Below, piece after piece: positions 50,679 to 61,129 of a stretch of DNA of 64,000 nucleotides. A program made the translations under genes and the position numbers. The stretch lies in assembly GCA_002415085.1 (NCBI GenBank), contig DIBV01000001.1, forward strand, positions 398,459 to 462,458. Reading direction: 5' to 3'. The notes below the pieces were generated by a model that made no database searches, had not been told where the DNA came from, and saw only the letters and a program-made list of their open reading frames with translations. The first letter of the stretch is position 1. Every line of letters starts with the position of its first letter. Source of the stretch: Arsukibacterium sp. UBA5043. Its GTDB lineage: Bacteria > Pseudomonadota > Gammaproteobacteria > Enterobacterales > Alteromonadaceae.

Positions 50679-51449
50679 GTGACCAACATTATCAATCCGA
50701 ATGATCGCTGCTTTTTATACGGTGATGGTTTTTTCAGTACTATCCGGGTCACCGATGGTGTTGCTGAGCTATGGCCACTGCATCTGAGTCGATTACAATA
50801 TACCGCTGAACAGTTGGCGATTAAAATTGCTGACTGGGATCTGATCAGCAGCGCAGTCCTGAACGCTATCGCGGCGCAGAATACGGATAACGCAGTATTA
50901 AAAATCCAAATCTCGCGCGGCTCTGGTAATCGAGGCTACAGCCCGGCAGGGATCGCGCCGGCCAGTATTTATATCAGTATGAGTACGCTGCCTGATTATA
51001 GTCGCTGGCAGCAGCGTGGGGTAACGCTGGCATTAGCTGAACTGCAGCTGGCGGTGCAACCACTTCTGGCCGGATTGAAACATTGTAATCGTCTGGAGCA
51101 GGTATTGTTAAAGCAGCAAGCAATAAGCCGTGGGGTTGATGATCTGCTGGTGTGTGATCAGCAAGGCTATGTCACTGAAGCTATTGCGGCAAACCTGTTT
51201 TTGCATCGTCAAGGCCACTGGTATACGCCAGAGCTAAAGCGTGCTGGTGTTGCCGGCGTCATGCGCAGCTATGTGCTCAGCCGCGATCCTGACATTGAAC
51301 AGGTTAACTGGCGACTGCCTGAGCTGAATAAGGTCGATGCGATGGTGCTTACTAACGCGTTGATGGGTGCGGTACCGGTGCAATCATACAATAAGCAGCC
51401 GCTTGATCTGGCGCTGGCTAAAACCTGGTGTAATAAGCTTTTATGCTAA
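50679..51449 (+). CDS. pabC: Aminodeoxychorismate lyase
   Basis: PLP enzyme converting 4-amino-4-deoxychorismate to p-aminobenzoate for folate synthesis. 256 residues of the class IV aminotransferase fold; the PLP Lys is in LLAGLKHCNRLEQVLLKQQA, with YVTEAIAANLFLH downstream. The start is GTG. It overlaps mltG by 7 bp, and the order fabF-pabC-mltG-tmk-holB is conserved. Confidence 0.93.
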   Translation: MTNIINPNDRCFLYGDGFFSTIRVTDGVAELWPLHLSRLQYTAEQLAIKIADWDLISSAVLNAIAAQNTDNAVLKIQISRGSGNRGYSPAGIAPASIYISMSTLPDYSRWQQRGVTLALAELQLAVQPLLAGLKHCNRLEQVLLKQQAISRGVDDLLVCDQQGYVTEAIAANLFLHRQGHWYTPELKRAGVAGVMRSYVLSRDPDIEQVNWRLPELNKVDAMVLTNALMGAVPVQSYNKQPLDLALAKTWCNKLLC

Positions 51450-52459
51450 AAAAAATGTTTGTTGTTTTGTTAATAGCCGTTGTGGCTGTGGTGGTGTTGC
51501 TAAGCGTTGCAATTAAACAGCTGGAGCAACGACCTGTACAATTGGCCCAACCCTATTTTAACCTGCAAGCGGGCAGCAGTGCCCGCAGCCTCTGTCAGCA
51601 ATGGCTGGTTCAAGGGCAGCTAAAGGCATACGACTGCTATCTGCTCCGATTGTATTTAAAATGGCAGCCTGAACTGGCGCAGTTACGACAGGGCACTTAT
51701 CGTACGCCAGCAGATGCCACTTTATTGTCGTTGTTGCGTTTATTTGCCAGTGGCGAGGTAGCCCAGTTCAGTCTGACGTTTATTGAGGGTGAAACGGTAC
51801 AACAGGCGCTACTCCGATTGCAGGCGGCTGAGCACTTACAACAGGATATCAGTAGTACCCGGCAGATGCTGGCACTACTAAGCTGGCCTGCTGACTGGGG
51901 CGCCCCGCCACAGCACCCGGAAGGGCTGTTATTTGCCGACACGTATTTTTATACGGCAAATAGTACTGCCAGCGAATTGGTAGAACGGGCTCAGCAAGCC
52001 ATGTTGCGCCAGCTTGAACTCGCCTGGCAGCAGCGACAGGGCGCTCTACCGCTGCAAAATCGCTATCAATTGCTGATCATGGCATCGTTGATTGAAAAAG
52101 AGAGCGGTTTGCTGGCTGAAAAATCACTGGTGAGCTCGGTATTTGTTAACCGCTTAAACCACAATATGCGGCTGCAAACAGATCCAACTGTAATTTATGG
52201 TTTAACCAACTATGCGGGCCGGATAACGTATGCTGATTTACGTAACCCTCACCCTTACAACACCTACCGCCATCATGGCTTACCGCCTGGGCCGATTTCG
52301 CTGGTCGGAGCCAGCGCCTTGCAGGCGGCAGCACAGCCCGATAACAGTGATTATTTTTATTTTGTCAGCCGCGGCGATGGCTCACATGTATTTTCAGTGA
52401 CCCTGGAGCAACATAATGCTGCAGTAAGGAAGTATATTTTGGGAAAGAAAGATGACTAA
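51443..52459 (+). CDS. mltG: Endolytic murein transglycosylase MltG
   Basis: Inner-membrane enzyme cleaving nascent glycan strands. 338 residues: an N-terminal transmembrane anchor (about residues 5-25), a LysM-like part, and the YceG domain with the catalytic Glu in [14 protein letters not shown] and the substrate motif [19 protein letters not shown]. It overlaps pabC and tmk by a few bases on each side. Confidence 0.95.
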   Translation: MLKKMFVVLLIAVVAVVVLLSVAIKQLEQRPVQLAQPYFNLQAGSSARSLCQQWLVQGQLKAYDCYLLRLYLKWQPELAQLRQGTYRTPADATLLSLLRLFASGEVAQFSLTFIEGETVQQALLRLQAAEHLQQDISSTRQMLALLSWPADWGAPPQHPEGLLFADTYFYTANSTASELVERAQQAMLRQLELAWQQRQGALPLQNRYQLLIMASLIEKESGLLAEKSLVSSVFVNRLNHNMRLQTDPTVIYGLTNYAGRITYADLRNPHPYNTYRHHGLPPGPISLVGASALQAAAQPDNSDYFYFVSRGDGSHVFSVTLEQHNAAVRKYILGKKDD

Positions 52460-53093
52460 TCCCGGTCGGTTTATTGTCGTAGAAGGGCTGGAAGGGGCAG
52501 GTAAAAGCAGCGCGATAGCGACTATCCGCAGCTGGTTGTTGCAACGTCAGCTAACGGTGGTGTGTACCCGCGAACCCGGCGGCACGCCACTGGCAGAACA
52601 ATTGCGCACTCTGGTAAAACAGGTGGATAACACTGAGATACTCGCGCCACAAACCGAGTTGCTGCTGATGTATGCTGCCCGGGTGCAATTGCTGACCAAC
52701 GTTATCCGGCCCGCGCTTGGCCGTGGTGACTGGGTGCTGGCTGACCGGCATGATATGTCATCCCGCGCTTATCAAGGAGGCGGCCGGCAGTTGGACGAAC
52801 AACTTATTAATAATCTTCGCAATACGGTTCTGGGCAATACCCGGCCGGATCTGACCCTGTATCTGGATATCGATCCGGCAATAGGCTTAAGCCGCGCGGC
52901 GGCACGCGGTGAACTGGACCGGATAGAGCAGGAACAACTGGCCTTTTTTATCAGAACCCGGCAAAAATACCGGCAAATAGCGGCAACAGAGCCCGATATT
53001 ATTACCATTGATGCCAGTCAGCCGCTGGCTGAAGTGCAGCAAGCCATTACTGCGGCATTGCAAAACCATTTTGCCGGGCATGCAGATGACTGA
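52452..53093 (+). CDS. tmk: Thymidylate kinase
   Basis: Phosphorylates dTMP to dTDP. 213 residues with P-loop [12 protein letters not shown], the dTMP-binding [14 protein letters not shown], and [17 protein letters not shown]. It overlaps mltG by 8 bp and holB by 8 bp. Confidence 0.96.
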   Translation: MTNPGRFIVVEGLEGAGKSSAIATIRSWLLQRQLTVVCTREPGGTPLAEQLRTLVKQVDNTEILAPQTELLLMYAARVQLLTNVIRPALGRGDWVLADRHDMSSRAYQGGGRQLDEQLINNLRNTVLGNTRPDLTLYLDIDPAIGLSRAAARGELDRIEQEQLAFFIRTRQKYRQIAATEPDIITIDASQPLAEVQQAITAALQNHFAGHADD

Positions 53094-54009
53094 GCTTTAT
53101 CCATGGTTGTTACCACCGTTTCAGCAAATGCAGGCACTAACAGAAAATGGTCAGCTGGCTCATGCCCTGGTGCTTACCGGGGCGGCCGGTATTGGCAAAA
53201 ACGCCCTGGCCAATGCGCTGGCCGCGTTGCTGTTATGCAAAAATCGCCAGCCGCAGGGCGCTTGCGGTGCGTGCAAAAGCTGTTTATTGCGCCAGGCCGG
53301 TAATCACGCCGATTTGCTGGTTTTGCAAAGCGAGACCCAGCATATCGGGGTGGATGCAATACGCCAGCTTAACCAGTTTACCTATAGCGCAGCGCAGCAG
53401 CAGGGATACCGGGTGGTGATTATTCCGGGTGCTGACAGTATGACTGAGGCGGCAGCTAACGCCTTACTTAAAACATTAGAAGAACCTCCTGCAGGTTGCT
53501 TTATTGTTCTGGTCACCAGCACTTATTCGCAGTTATCAGCGACCATTCGCAGCCGTTGTCAGCGCTGGCAATTGAACGCCGGTAGGGCAACAGATTTGGA
53601 ACAATGGCTTAGCAGGCAAAGCCGCCAGCCAATCCCGCCAGAATTGCTCGACTATTGTCAGGGCTCACCCTTAAAAGCGCTCCGTCTGCTGGCCAATGAA
53701 CAAGCAGATAGTCTGAGCAAGATGCTGACCATACTGGACGACTATTTTGCTGGCAAATTACTGTTGTCAGCTACAGTAAAACAACTGGACGGTAACGCAG
53801 AATTAAGTGGTATGCTGGGCTTTTATTTGCGGCAACGTCTGGCTCAGCCGTTAGATTTTTTACGCCAGCAAACAGTTTTAGCGGTTTATCAGCGCTGGTG
53901 TCGTGACGCGACCCGGATAATAGGGCAAAATAGCGCCTTAGCGTTAACCGGTTTATTAACTGAATTAAAACCTTTATTGCAACATCAGGAGGCAAAATGG
54001 AAGAGCTGA
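53086..54009 (+). CDS. holB: DNA polymerase III delta' subunit
   Basis: Clamp-loader subunit. 307 residues starting [18 protein letters not shown]; it has a degenerate P-loop [14 protein letters not shown], the zinc module Cys set in [11 protein letters not shown], and [20 protein letters not shown] with the sensor [11 protein letters not shown]. The start at 53086 overlaps the tmk end; a longer upstream frame would lie inside tmk. The last 13 bp overlap the PilZ gene. Confidence 0.94.
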   Translation: MTELYPWLLPPFQQMQALTENGQLAHALVLTGAAGIGKNALANALAALLLCKNRQPQGACGACKSCLLRQAGNHADLLVLQSETQHIGVDAIRQLNQFTYSAAQQQGYRVVIIPGADSMTEAAANALLKTLEEPPAGCFIVLVTSTYSQLSATIRSRCQRWQLNAGRATDLEQWLSRQSRQPIPPELLDYCQGSPLKALRLLANEQADSLSKMLTILDDYFAGKLLLSATVKQLDGNAELSGMLGFYLRQRLAQPLDFLRQQTVLAVYQRWCRDATRIIGQNSALALTGLLTELKPLLQHQEAKWKS

Positions 54010-54323
54010 CTCTGGGCTTTAGCGATAATAAAGAGTTATATCGCTGCTATATGCCCTTTTTCAAAAATGGTGGTTTGTTTGTCCGCTCTGCCCGGCAATA
54101 TAAAATGGGCCAGTCGCTGGCGCTTAGCGTCACCTTACCCGACGCGCTTGAACCGATGGTTGTCACCGGCAAAGTGGCCTGGGTTGCACCGCATGGTTCG
54201 CAAAGCGCCAATCCTGCCGGTATCGGGGTTGCTTTTATTGATGATAAAGCCAATTTATCAGGCAAAATTGAGAAGTTGATTGGCGGTATGCAAAATAGTA
54301 CCGACCCTACGTATACGATGTAA
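53997..54323 (+). CDS. PilZ-domain protein
   Basis: 108 residues of the PilZ fold, located between holB and tatD, as pilZ is in many gammaproteobacteria. It resembles the PilZ of type IV pilus biogenesis, which lacks the usual RxxxR and D/NxSxxG cyclic-di-GMP motifs: neither is clear here (ARQYKMGQSLALSVTLPDAL, GIGVAFIDDK). It is thus probably a non-binding pilus-assembly PilZ; the exact role is inferred from position. Confidence 0.82.
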   Translation: MEELTLGFSDNKELYRCYMPFFKNGGLFVRSARQYKMGQSLALSVTLPDALEPMVVTGKVAWVAPHGSQSANPAGIGVAFIDDKANLSGKIEKLIGGMQNSTDPTYTM

Positions 54324-54342
54324 TTGATGTTAAGAGGTTGTT

Positions 54343-55125
54343 TTGTTTGTAGATTCGCATTGTCACCTGGATAGGTTAGAACTGGATAAACTTGGCCTTA
54401 GCCTGGCGCAGGTTATTGATGCTGCGCTGGCGCGCCAGATTGAGCATATGTTGTGTGTGTCAGTCAGTCTTGCTGAGTTCTCTGATATGGCCGCCAAAGT
54501 GGCAGCCTATCCTCAGGTATCGGTATCTTGTGGTGAGCATCCGTTGCATCAAACCGGTACGGTAGATCCGCAGCAGTTACTTTCGCTATGTCAGTTAGCT
54601 AAGGTGGTTGCTGTGGGCGAAACCGGCCTGGACTATTTTTATGCACCAGAATCTAAACTGGCTCAGCAGCAAGCGTTTGTAAGTCATATCGAAGTTGCGC
54701 GCGAGGTCAATAAGCCCTTAATCATTCATACCCGGGATGCCCGCAGTGATACCATTGCGTTACTAAAGTCGCACCAGGCAGATCAGGCGGGTGGGGTATT
54801 GCACTGCTTCACCGAAAGCTATGACATGGCCAGAGCCGCACTTGACCTTGGTTTTTACATTTCAATTTCCGGCATTATGACCTTTCGTAATGCTGATGAG
54901 CTTCGGGCAGTGGTGAAAAAACTGCCAATGGACCGGTTGTTAATTGAAACAGATTCACCTTACCTGGCACCGGTACCTTATCGTGGCAAAACTAACCAGC
55001 CTGCTTATGTCACTGCAGTTGCTGAGGCAATTAGCGAGTTGCGGGGTATCAGTGTCGATAGTCTGGCTGAGCAAACCACAGCGAATTTTTACCGTTTATT
55101 TAATTTATGTAATAAAGCCGCCTAG
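54343..55125 (+). CDS. TatD-family metal-dependent hydrolase YcfH
   Basis: 260-residue TIM-barrel hydrolase with metal ligands in MFVDSHCHLDRLE, the Glu in AVGETGLDYFYAPE, the His residues in PLIIHTRDARSDT and LHCFTESYDMA, and the Asp in LIETDSPYLAPVPYRGK. The start is TTG, with AAGAGG upstream. Members have DNase or RNase activity. Position after pilZ-holB-tmk matches ycfH in relatives. Confidence 0.92.
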   Translation: MFVDSHCHLDRLELDKLGLSLAQVIDAALARQIEHMLCVSVSLAEFSDMAAKVAAYPQVSVSCGEHPLHQTGTVDPQQLLSLCQLAKVVAVGETGLDYFYAPESKLAQQQAFVSHIEVAREVNKPLIIHTRDARSDTIALLKSHQADQAGGVLHCFTESYDMARAALDLGFYISISGIMTFRNADELRAVVKKLPMDRLLIETDSPYLAPVPYRGKTNQPAYVTAVAEAISELRGISVDSLAEQTTANFYRLFNLCNKAA

Positions 55126-55630
55126 TATTGCCATCGCTTTGCAATATTACAGCCATGTTATTGTTTTAATTTAATTATTTTAAATAGATAGGGTTAGCCG
55201 CTGCAGATAAAAGAAGCCCAGAACCAATCCGAATTGTTCTGGGCCTAGGGGAATGGCTCATAGGGAATGAGCCGTGCGCTATCGAAAAATCGTTGCTAAC
55301 AAGTTGCCAATCAAAGTAAGGAAGAGTGTAGTAAAGCTAATTCACTTTTTCCTGTTATCTGTTGCCGCTCTTTTCTGGTTATCTGTAAAGTTACCCACCG
55401 GTTCTACCCAGCTTATGCCCAGCTTATCCCCTGATTTGTGCCGCGGCATCGCATTTTTGCAGTCTTTGTCCTTAAATGGGGGCAAATTTTTTTTATAAAA
55501 AATTGATATAAAAACTAATTTTAAACAAAAAAAAAGTCTAAAAAATAATCTGTAAAAACGTAATTTTATCCAGCCAATTTAATTATCAACCTGATATACC
55601 TGTTCTATGTTACTGCTACTTTAGGCGCAT
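55126..55630. other. Long AT-rich intergenic region after tatD
   Basis: 505 bp without a supported gene. It contains a strong hairpin (55216-55244) and an A/T-rich tract (about 55490-55580) with runs of T and A. A 74-codon open frame at 55274-55498 has no convincing ribosome site or homology and was not called. Confidence 0.6.
55216..55244. terminator. Terminator-like hairpin after tatD
   Basis: Nine-base stem GCCCAGAAC/GTTCTGGGC with an 11-nt loop. The T-run is better on the minus strand, so it may be a factor-assisted end for tatD. Confidence 0.5.
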
Positions 55631-55642
55631 ATTGTCGACAAT
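55631..55642. promoter_or_regulatory. PrpR (GntR) operator 1
   Basis: Perfect palindrome ATTGTCGACAAT, 16 bp upstream of the prp -35 element. GntR-type PrpR regulators of Shewanella-like bacteria are known to use TTGTCGACAA-type sites. Confidence 0.7.
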
Positions 55643-55657
55643 CTATCTGGTTTTGGC

Positions 55658-55686
55658 TTGACATAGCAGTTAAACAAGCTTAAAAA
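55658..55686 (+). promoter_or_regulatory. Promoter of the prp operon
   Basis: Consensus TTGACA (55658-55663), a 17-bp spacer and TAAAAA (55681-55686). It is flanked by the two operators, a layout suited to repression. Confidence 0.65.
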
Positions 55687-55703
55687 GAGACCATTATTTA
55701 TTT

Positions 55704-55715
55704 ATGTCGACAATT
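55704..55715. promoter_or_regulatory. PrpR (GntR) operator 2
   Basis: TATGTCGACAAT type site (one mismatch from the palindrome), ending 1 bp before the prpR start codon, so a bound regulator would block its own transcription. Confidence 0.65.
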
Positions 55716-55716
55716 C

Positions 55717-56400
55717 ATGCATCAACCTCATCCAGCTTTGCGACAGCCGGTTACGGCGGCCGACCGGGTATTACTGGAAATACAACGTGCCATTGTTGAA
55801 GGTGATATCGCGCCTGGCAGCAAAATAAGTGAGCCCGAGCTGGCGCGGCGCTTTGATTTAAGCCGGGCTCCGCTACGTGAAGCGCTGGCCCGCTTGGAGC
55901 GGTGTCATTTAATTGAACGCATTCCTAACGCTGGTGCCAGAGTCGTTACCTTGTCGACAAAGGGGCTGTTGGCGCTATATCAGCTGCGCGAAAACCTGGA
56001 AGGGCTGGCCTGTAAGCTGGCAGCGGAGCATATGACTGAGGCAGAGATCAGTGAAGTGCGCCAATTGCTGGATCAACATTTATCTTCGCAACGGGTACGG
56101 GAAGGCGAAAGCTATTATCAGGAAGCCGGAGATCTTGATTTTCATTACCGGGTGATCCTGGGTAGTAAAAACAGTTATCTTATCAACATATTATGTGACG
56201 AGCTGTACTACCTGGTAAGAATGTACCGGGTTCAGCTCGGTATGAATGGGCCACGGGTTTCCCGTGCGTTTGACGAACATAAAGCTATTATTAATGCCAT
56301 TGCTAACCGTGACGGTGAGCTGGCCGACTTACTTATGCGTCGCCATATTGCAGCATCGCGACGAAATATCGAACAACAACTTGAACAAATGGGAACCTGA
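55717..56400 (+). CDS. prpR: GntR-family regulator of propionate catabolism
   Basis: A 227-residue FadR-type repressor. The N-terminal winged helix has [20 protein letters not shown] and [20 protein letters not shown]; the C-terminal FCD ligand domain includes [15 protein letters not shown] and [15 protein letters not shown]. It heads the prp cluster and presumably senses 2-methylcitrate or a related acid. No Shine-Dalgarno precedes the ATG because operator 2 fills that space. Gene symbol by position; this is not the sigma54 PrpR of E. coli. Confidence 0.88.
   Translation: MHQPHPALRQPVTAADRVLLEIQRAIVEGDIAPGSKISEPELARRFDLSRAPLREALARLERCHLIERIPNAGARVVTLSTKGLLALYQLRENLEGLACKLAAEHMTEAEISEVRQLLDQHLSSQRVREGESYYQEAGDLDFHYRVILGSKNSYLINILCDELYYLVRMYRVQLGMNGPRVSRAFDEHKAIINAIANRDGELADLLMRRHIAASRRNIEQQLEQMGT
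55951..55960. promoter_or_regulatory. PrpR-like site inside prpR
   Basis: TTGTCGACAA, the exact operator core, 234 bp into the prpR coding region. It could be an auxiliary operator allowing DNA looping, or chance. Confidence 0.3.
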
Positions 56401-56401
56401 T

Positions 56402-57292
56402 ATGGCTAATACTCTTTCAGCGGGCGCTAAGTTTCGTGCCGCTATCACTGCTAACCAACCCTTACAAATTGTCGGCACCATTAACGCATACACCGCAATG
56501 ATGGCGGAGCGTTGTGGTCATCAGGCGATATACTTATCCGGGGCAGGAGTGGCGAATGCCTCATTTGGGTTGCCGGATTTAGGCATGACCTCGTTAAATG
56601 ATGTATGTGAAGATATTCGCCGTATCACCGCAGCCAGCAATCTGCCGCTGTTAGTTGACGCTGACACTGGTTGGGGCGGTGCGTTTAACATTGCCCGTAC
56701 CGTAAAAGAAATGAGTCGTGCCGGCGCAGCAGGTTTTCATATTGAAGATCAAGTCGCCCAAAAACGCTGCGGTCACCGGCCTAATAAAGAAATTGTCAGT
56801 TTAAATGAAATGGTCGACCGGGTTAAGGCCAGTGTTGATGCACGGGATGATGAAAGTTTTTTTATTATGGCTCGAACTGACGCGCTGGCGCAGCAAGGTA
56901 TAGATGCTGCCCTGGAACGGGCACTGGCCTGCGAAGCTGCTGGCGCAGATGCTATATTTGCCGAAGCCGTGCATACCCTGGAGCAATACCATCAGTTTAC
57001 TAACGCGTTAAAAATTCCGGTGCTGGCCAATATTACCGAGTTTGGCCAGACCCCACTGTTTAACAAAGCCGAGTTGGCTGGTGTCGGGGTGGCGATGGTG
57101 TTGTACCCGCTAAGTGCGTTTCGGGCCATGAATAAAGCGGCGTTAAATGTCTATCAGTCTATTCTGGATAATGGTGATCAGAAAGCCGTTATAGAGACTA
57201 TGCAAACCCGCGCTGAGTTATATGATTTTTTAAATTATCACAGCTTTGAGCAAAAACTTGACGCGCTGTTTACCGACGGTAAAAACAAGTAA
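56402..57292 (+). CDS. prpB: Methylisocitrate lyase
   Basis: Cleaves 2-methylisocitrate into succinate and pyruvate, the last step of the methylcitrate cycle. 296 residues of the isocitrate-lyase/PEP-mutase fold, with [20 protein letters not shown], metal-binding [11 protein letters not shown], the catalytic-loop [10 protein letters not shown], and [12 protein letters not shown]. The ATG at 56402 overlaps the end of prpR; a longer upstream frame lies inside prpR. Confidence 0.97.
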   Translation: MANTLSAGAKFRAAITANQPLQIVGTINAYTAMMAERCGHQAIYLSGAGVANASFGLPDLGMTSLNDVCEDIRRITAASNLPLLVDADTGWGGAFNIARTVKEMSRAGAAGFHIEDQVAQKRCGHRPNKEIVSLNEMVDRVKASVDARDDESFFIMARTDALAQQGIDAALERALACEAAGADAIFAEAVHTLEQYHQFTNALKIPVLANITEFGQTPLFNKAELAGVGVAMVLYPLSAFRAMNKAALNVYQSILDNGDQKAVIETMQTRAELYDFLNYHSFEQKLDALFTDGKNK

Positions 57293-57342
57293 GCCAGCCG
57301 TGGACAGTTAACAGATTAAATAGCAAAGAATTGGAGTAGAAA

Positions 57343-58470
57343 ATGGCAAATGCAAAACAATTATCAGGCGCAGGCTTACGCGGCCAGGTTGCGGGTAAAA
57401 CCGCGTTATCAACCGTGGGTAAAACCGGTTCAGGCCTGACGTATCGTGGTTATGATGTTAAAGATTTAGCGGCAAGCTGCGAATTCGATGAAGTGGCGTT
57501 TTTAATTTTAAAAGGCGAGTTACCAAATAAGGCTGAGCTTGCACAATATAAAACGAAACTAAAAAGCATGCGCGCGCTGCCACAGGCATTAAAAGACGTG
57601 CTGGAACGGATCCCGGCATCTGCTCATCCGATGGATGTGATGCGCACAGGTTGCTCTATGCTGGGTAATCTGGAAACTGAACAGCGTTTTGCCGAGCAGC
57701 AGGATATTACCGACCGAATGCTGGCGGTGTTCCCGGGTATGGTTAACTACTGGTACAACTTCAGCCATCACAACAAGAAAGTTGATGTAGAAACGGATGC
57801 CAATTCAACTGCTGAGCAGTTTTTATGGACCTTGCATGATGTTAAGCCGACAGCGTTGCATACCCAGGTAATGGAAGCGTCGCTGATTTTATATGCTGAG
57901 CATGAGTTTAACGCTTCTACCTTTACGGCCCGGGTATGTGCTTCTACCCTTAGCGATATGCATTCTTGTATTACCGGCGCTATTGGTTCGTTACGCGGCC
58001 CGCTGCATGGCGGCGCCAACGAAGCAGCGATGGAACTAATTGAAAACATGAAAAACCCGGATGACGCTGAGCAAAAGCTGCTGGGTATGCTGGAACGCAA
58101 AGAAAAAATTATGGGCTTTGGTCATGCAGTGTATGCTGAGTCTGATCCACGCAATGCGGTTATCAAACAATGGTCAGAAAAGTTGGCTAAGGCTAATGGT
58201 GATACGCGGTTATATGACGTATCAGAGCGTTGTGAAGCGGTAATGTGGCGCGAGAAGAAGCTGTTTTGTAATGCTGACTTTTTCCATGCCTCTGCCTACA
58301 ACTACATGGATATCCCCACTAAGTTGTTTACGCCAATTTTTGTTTGCAGCCGTTTAACCGGCTGGGCAGCACATGTCATGGAGCAGCGCGCAGATAACCG
58401 GATTATCCGGCCAAGTGCTGACTATGTAGGCGTAGAGCCGCGCAGCGTTAAACCAATTAATGAACGGTAA
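57343..58470 (+). CDS. prpC: 2-Methylcitrate synthase
   Basis: Condenses propionyl-CoA with oxaloacetate. 375 residues of the citrate-synthase fold, with LRGPLHGGANEAAMELIENM, GFGHAVYAESDPRN and KLFCNADFFHASAYNYMDIP. Shorter than GltA and lacking its N-terminal domain, as is usual for PrpC. Ribosome site TTGGAGTAGAAA. Next gene acnD starts 6 bp later. Confidence 0.97.
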   Translation: MANAKQLSGAGLRGQVAGKTALSTVGKTGSGLTYRGYDVKDLAASCEFDEVAFLILKGELPNKAELAQYKTKLKSMRALPQALKDVLERIPASAHPMDVMRTGCSMLGNLETEQRFAEQQDITDRMLAVFPGMVNYWYNFSHHNKKVDVETDANSTAEQFLWTLHDVKPTALHTQVMEASLILYAEHEFNASTFTARVCASTLSDMHSCITGAIGSLRGPLHGGANEAAMELIENMKNPDDAEQKLLGMLERKEKIMGFGHAVYAESDPRNAVIKQWSEKLAKANGDTRLYDVSERCEAVMWREKKLFCNADFFHASAYNYMDIPTKLFTPIFVCSRLTGWAAHVMEQRADNRIIRPSADYVGVEPRSVKPINER

Positions 58471-58475
58471 TAGCA

Positions 58476-61076
58476 ATGAATAACGACTATCGTAAAAAAC
58501 TGCCCGGCACAGAGCTGGAGTATTTTGATACTCAGGCCGCGGTCGATGCTATAGAACCCGGCGCATACGCCAAATTGCCTTATACCTCACGCGTTTTTGC
58601 TGAAAATTTAGTACGGCGTTGCGATAAAGCCACCCTGACTGATTCGTTAAAACAATTTATCTACCGCAAAAACGACTTAGATTTTCCGTGGTATCCGGCC
58701 CGGGTAGTCTGCCATGATATTCTGGGCCAGACCGCGTTAGTGGATTTAGCCGGCCTGCGCGATGCAATTGCGGAACAGGGAGGCGATCCGGCTAAAGTTA
58801 ACCCGGTGGTACCAACGCAGTTAATTGTCGATCACTCCTTAGCGGTAGAGCATGCCGGTTTTGAGAAAGACGCGTTTGAGAAAAACCGCAGTATTGAAGA
58901 TCGGCGCAACGATGATCGGTTTCACTTTATTAACTGGACCAAAAAAGCTTTTAAAAATGTCGATGTTATCCCACCGGGTAACGGCATTATGCACCAGATT
59001 AATCTTGAGCGGATGTCGCCGGTAGTGCATTCGCTGGATGGTGTGGCATTTCCTGATACGCTCGTGGGTACTGACAGCCATACCCCGCATGTTGATGCAC
59101 TGGGCGTTATTGCCATCGGCGTTGGCGGCCTGGAAGCAGAAAGCGTGATGCTTGGTCGTGCCAGCTGGATGCGCCTGCCTGATATTATTGGTGTTGAACT
59201 AACCGGCAAAGCGCAGCCTGGCATCATGGCCACCGATATTGTGCTGGCATTAACTGAGTTTTTACGCAAGCAAAAAGTGGTATCGAGCTATCTGGAGTTT
59301 TATGGCGAAGGTGCCCGCAGCTTAAGTCTGGGTGACAGAGCCACCATCTCCAATATGACGCCGGAATACGGCGCCACCGCCGCCATGTTCTATATTGATC
59401 AGCAAACGCTGGACTATTTAACCCTGACAGGCCGCGAAGCCAAACAAGTTCAGCTGGTTGAAACCTATGCTAAAACAGCAGGTTTATGGGCAGATAGCCT
59501 GGAAACGGCAGAATACGAGCGGGTGCTGAAGTTTGATTTATCCAGCGTTGGCCGCACCATGGCCGGGCCATCGAACCCGCATGCGCGCCTGGCAACCAGT
59601 GAGTTAACCAGCCGCGGTATCGCCGGTAAATACGAGCTGGAAGAGGGCAAAATGCCCGATGGCGCGGTTATTATTGCCGCCATTACCAGTTGTACCAATA
59701 CTTCAAATCCACGCAATGTTATTGCCGCGGGCCTGTTAGCCCGCAATGCTAATGCCAAGGGCTTAACCCGCAAGCCGTGGGTTAAAACCTCACTGGCACC
59801 TGGCTCAAAAGCAGTGCAGTTATATCTGGAAGAAGGCGCATTGCTGCCTGAGCTTGAGCAATTAGGCTTTGGTATTGTTGGTTTTGCCTGTACAACCTGC
59901 AACGGCATGAGCGGTGCGCTGGATCCGGTGATTCAAAAAGAAGTGATTGAACGTGATTTATACGCCACCGCGGTGTTATCCGGTAACCGGAATTTTGACG
60001 GCCGTATTCATCCTTATGCCAAGCAGGCCTTTTTGGCCTCGCCAGCTTTAGTTGTTGCTTACGCGATTGCCGGGACTATCCGCTTTGATATTGAAAAAGA
60101 TATTCTCGGATACGACGACAAAGGTAACGCTATTACCTTAAAAGATATCTGGCCGGACGATGTCGAAATTGACGCTATGGTAGCTAAAAGCGTTAAACCC
60201 GAGCAATTCAGGCGGGTATATGAGCCGATGTTTAACGTTGCGGTTGATTATGGCGAACAAATTAGTCCGCTATATAACTGGCGGCCCCAAAGCACCTATA
60301 TTCGCCGGCCGCCGTACTGGGAAACTGAAGGTGAGGGCGCCATTGCCGGTGAACGCAGCTTAAGCGGTATGCGGCCTTTGGCGGTGTTGGGGGATAATAT
60401 TACTACCGACCATTTATCGCCGTCTAACGCCATTATGCTCGACAGTGCTGCGGGTGAATACCTGCATAAAATGGGTGTTCCTGAGGAAGATTTTAACTCT
60501 TACGCCACCCACCGTGGTGATCACTTAACCGCGCAGCGGGCCACCTTTGCTAACCCGAAGCTGATTAATGAAATGGCCGTGGTTGATGGCAAAGTGCAGC
60601 AAGGTTCGTTAACCCGGCTGGAGCCAGAGGGTAAAGTTGTACGCATGTGGGAAGCGATTGAAACCTATATGCAGCGCAAGCAGCCATTGATCATCATCGC
60701 TGGTGCTGATTATGGCCAGGGTTCATCACGCGACTGGGCAGCGAAAGGTGTGCGCTTAGCCGGGGTTGAAGCCATTGCTGCAGAAGGTTTTGAGCGTATT
60801 CATCGAACCAATTTAATTGGCATGGGCGTATTGCCGCTGGAGTTTAAACCGGGCACTACCCGTGAAACTCTTAAGCTTGATGGCACTGAAACCTATGACG
60901 TTACAGGCGAGCGCAAGCCGCGGGCCGAGCTTAGCCTGGTTATTCACCGGGCCAACGGCGAAACGCTGCAGGTGCCGGTAACTTGCCGCCTGGATACCGG
61001 CGAAGAGTTGTCGATTTACGAAGCCGGTGGTGTACTGCAGCGCTTTGCCCAGGACTTTTTGCAAGGGTCTGTTTAA
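58476..61076 (+). CDS. acnD: Fe/S-dependent 2-methylisocitrate dehydratase AcnD
   Basis: Dehydrates 2-methylcitrate to 2-methylaconitate; it replaces PrpD in this pathway and needs PrpF. 866 residues of the aconitase-A fold. [4Fe-4S] ligands are in AAITSCTNTSNPRN and GFACTTCNGMSG; DSHTPHVDALGV and GADYGQGSSRDWAAKG (swivel domain) are present. There is no prpD in the window. It normally abuts prpF; here 489 bp separate them (see repeats). Confidence 0.97.
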   Translation: MNNDYRKKLPGTELEYFDTQAAVDAIEPGAYAKLPYTSRVFAENLVRRCDKATLTDSLKQFIYRKNDLDFPWYPARVVCHDILGQTALVDLAGLRDAIAEQGGDPAKVNPVVPTQLIVDHSLAVEHAGFEKDAFEKNRSIEDRRNDDRFHFINWTKKAFKNVDVIPPGNGIMHQINLERMSPVVHSLDGVAFPDTLVGTDSHTPHVDALGVIAIGVGGLEAESVMLGRASWMRLPDIIGVELTGKAQPGIMATDIVLALTEFLRKQKVVSSYLEFYGEGARSLSLGDRATISNMTPEYGATAAMFYIDQQTLDYLTLTGREAKQVQLVETYAKTAGLWADSLETAEYERVLKFDLSSVGRTMAGPSNPHARLATSELTSRGIAGKYELEEGKMPDGAVIIAAITSCTNTSNPRNVIAAGLLARNANAKGLTRKPWVKTSLAPGSKAVQLYLEEGALLPELEQLGFGIVGFACTTCNGMSGALDPVIQKEVIERDLYATAVLSGNRNFDGRIHPYAKQAFLASPALVVAYAIAGTIRFDIEKDILGYDDKGNAITLKDIWPDDVEIDAMVAKSVKPEQFRRVYEPMFNVAVDYGEQISPLYNWRPQSTYIRRPPYWETEGEGAIAGERSLSGMRPLAVLGDNITTDHLSPSNAIMLDSAAGEYLHKMGVPEEDFNSYATHRGDHLTAQRATFANPKLINEMAVVDGKVQQGSLTRLEPEGKVVRMWEAIETYMQRKQPLIIIAGADYGQGSSRDWAAKGVRLAGVEAIAAEGFERIHRTNLIGMGVLPLEFKPGTTRETLKLDGTETYDVTGERKPRAELSLVIHRANGETLQVPVTCRLDTGEELSIYEAGGVLQRFAQDFLQGSV

Positions 61077-61129
61077 CTGTAACAGATAGCCATAGCCCTT
61101 TTGGGGCTTCGGTTGCAACTCCCCGAAAA

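Noticed and set aside
55274-55498. 74-codon open frame with one hydrophobic segment
   Set aside because: It lies in an AT-rich intergenic region and lacks a ribosome site; the composition looks non-coding.
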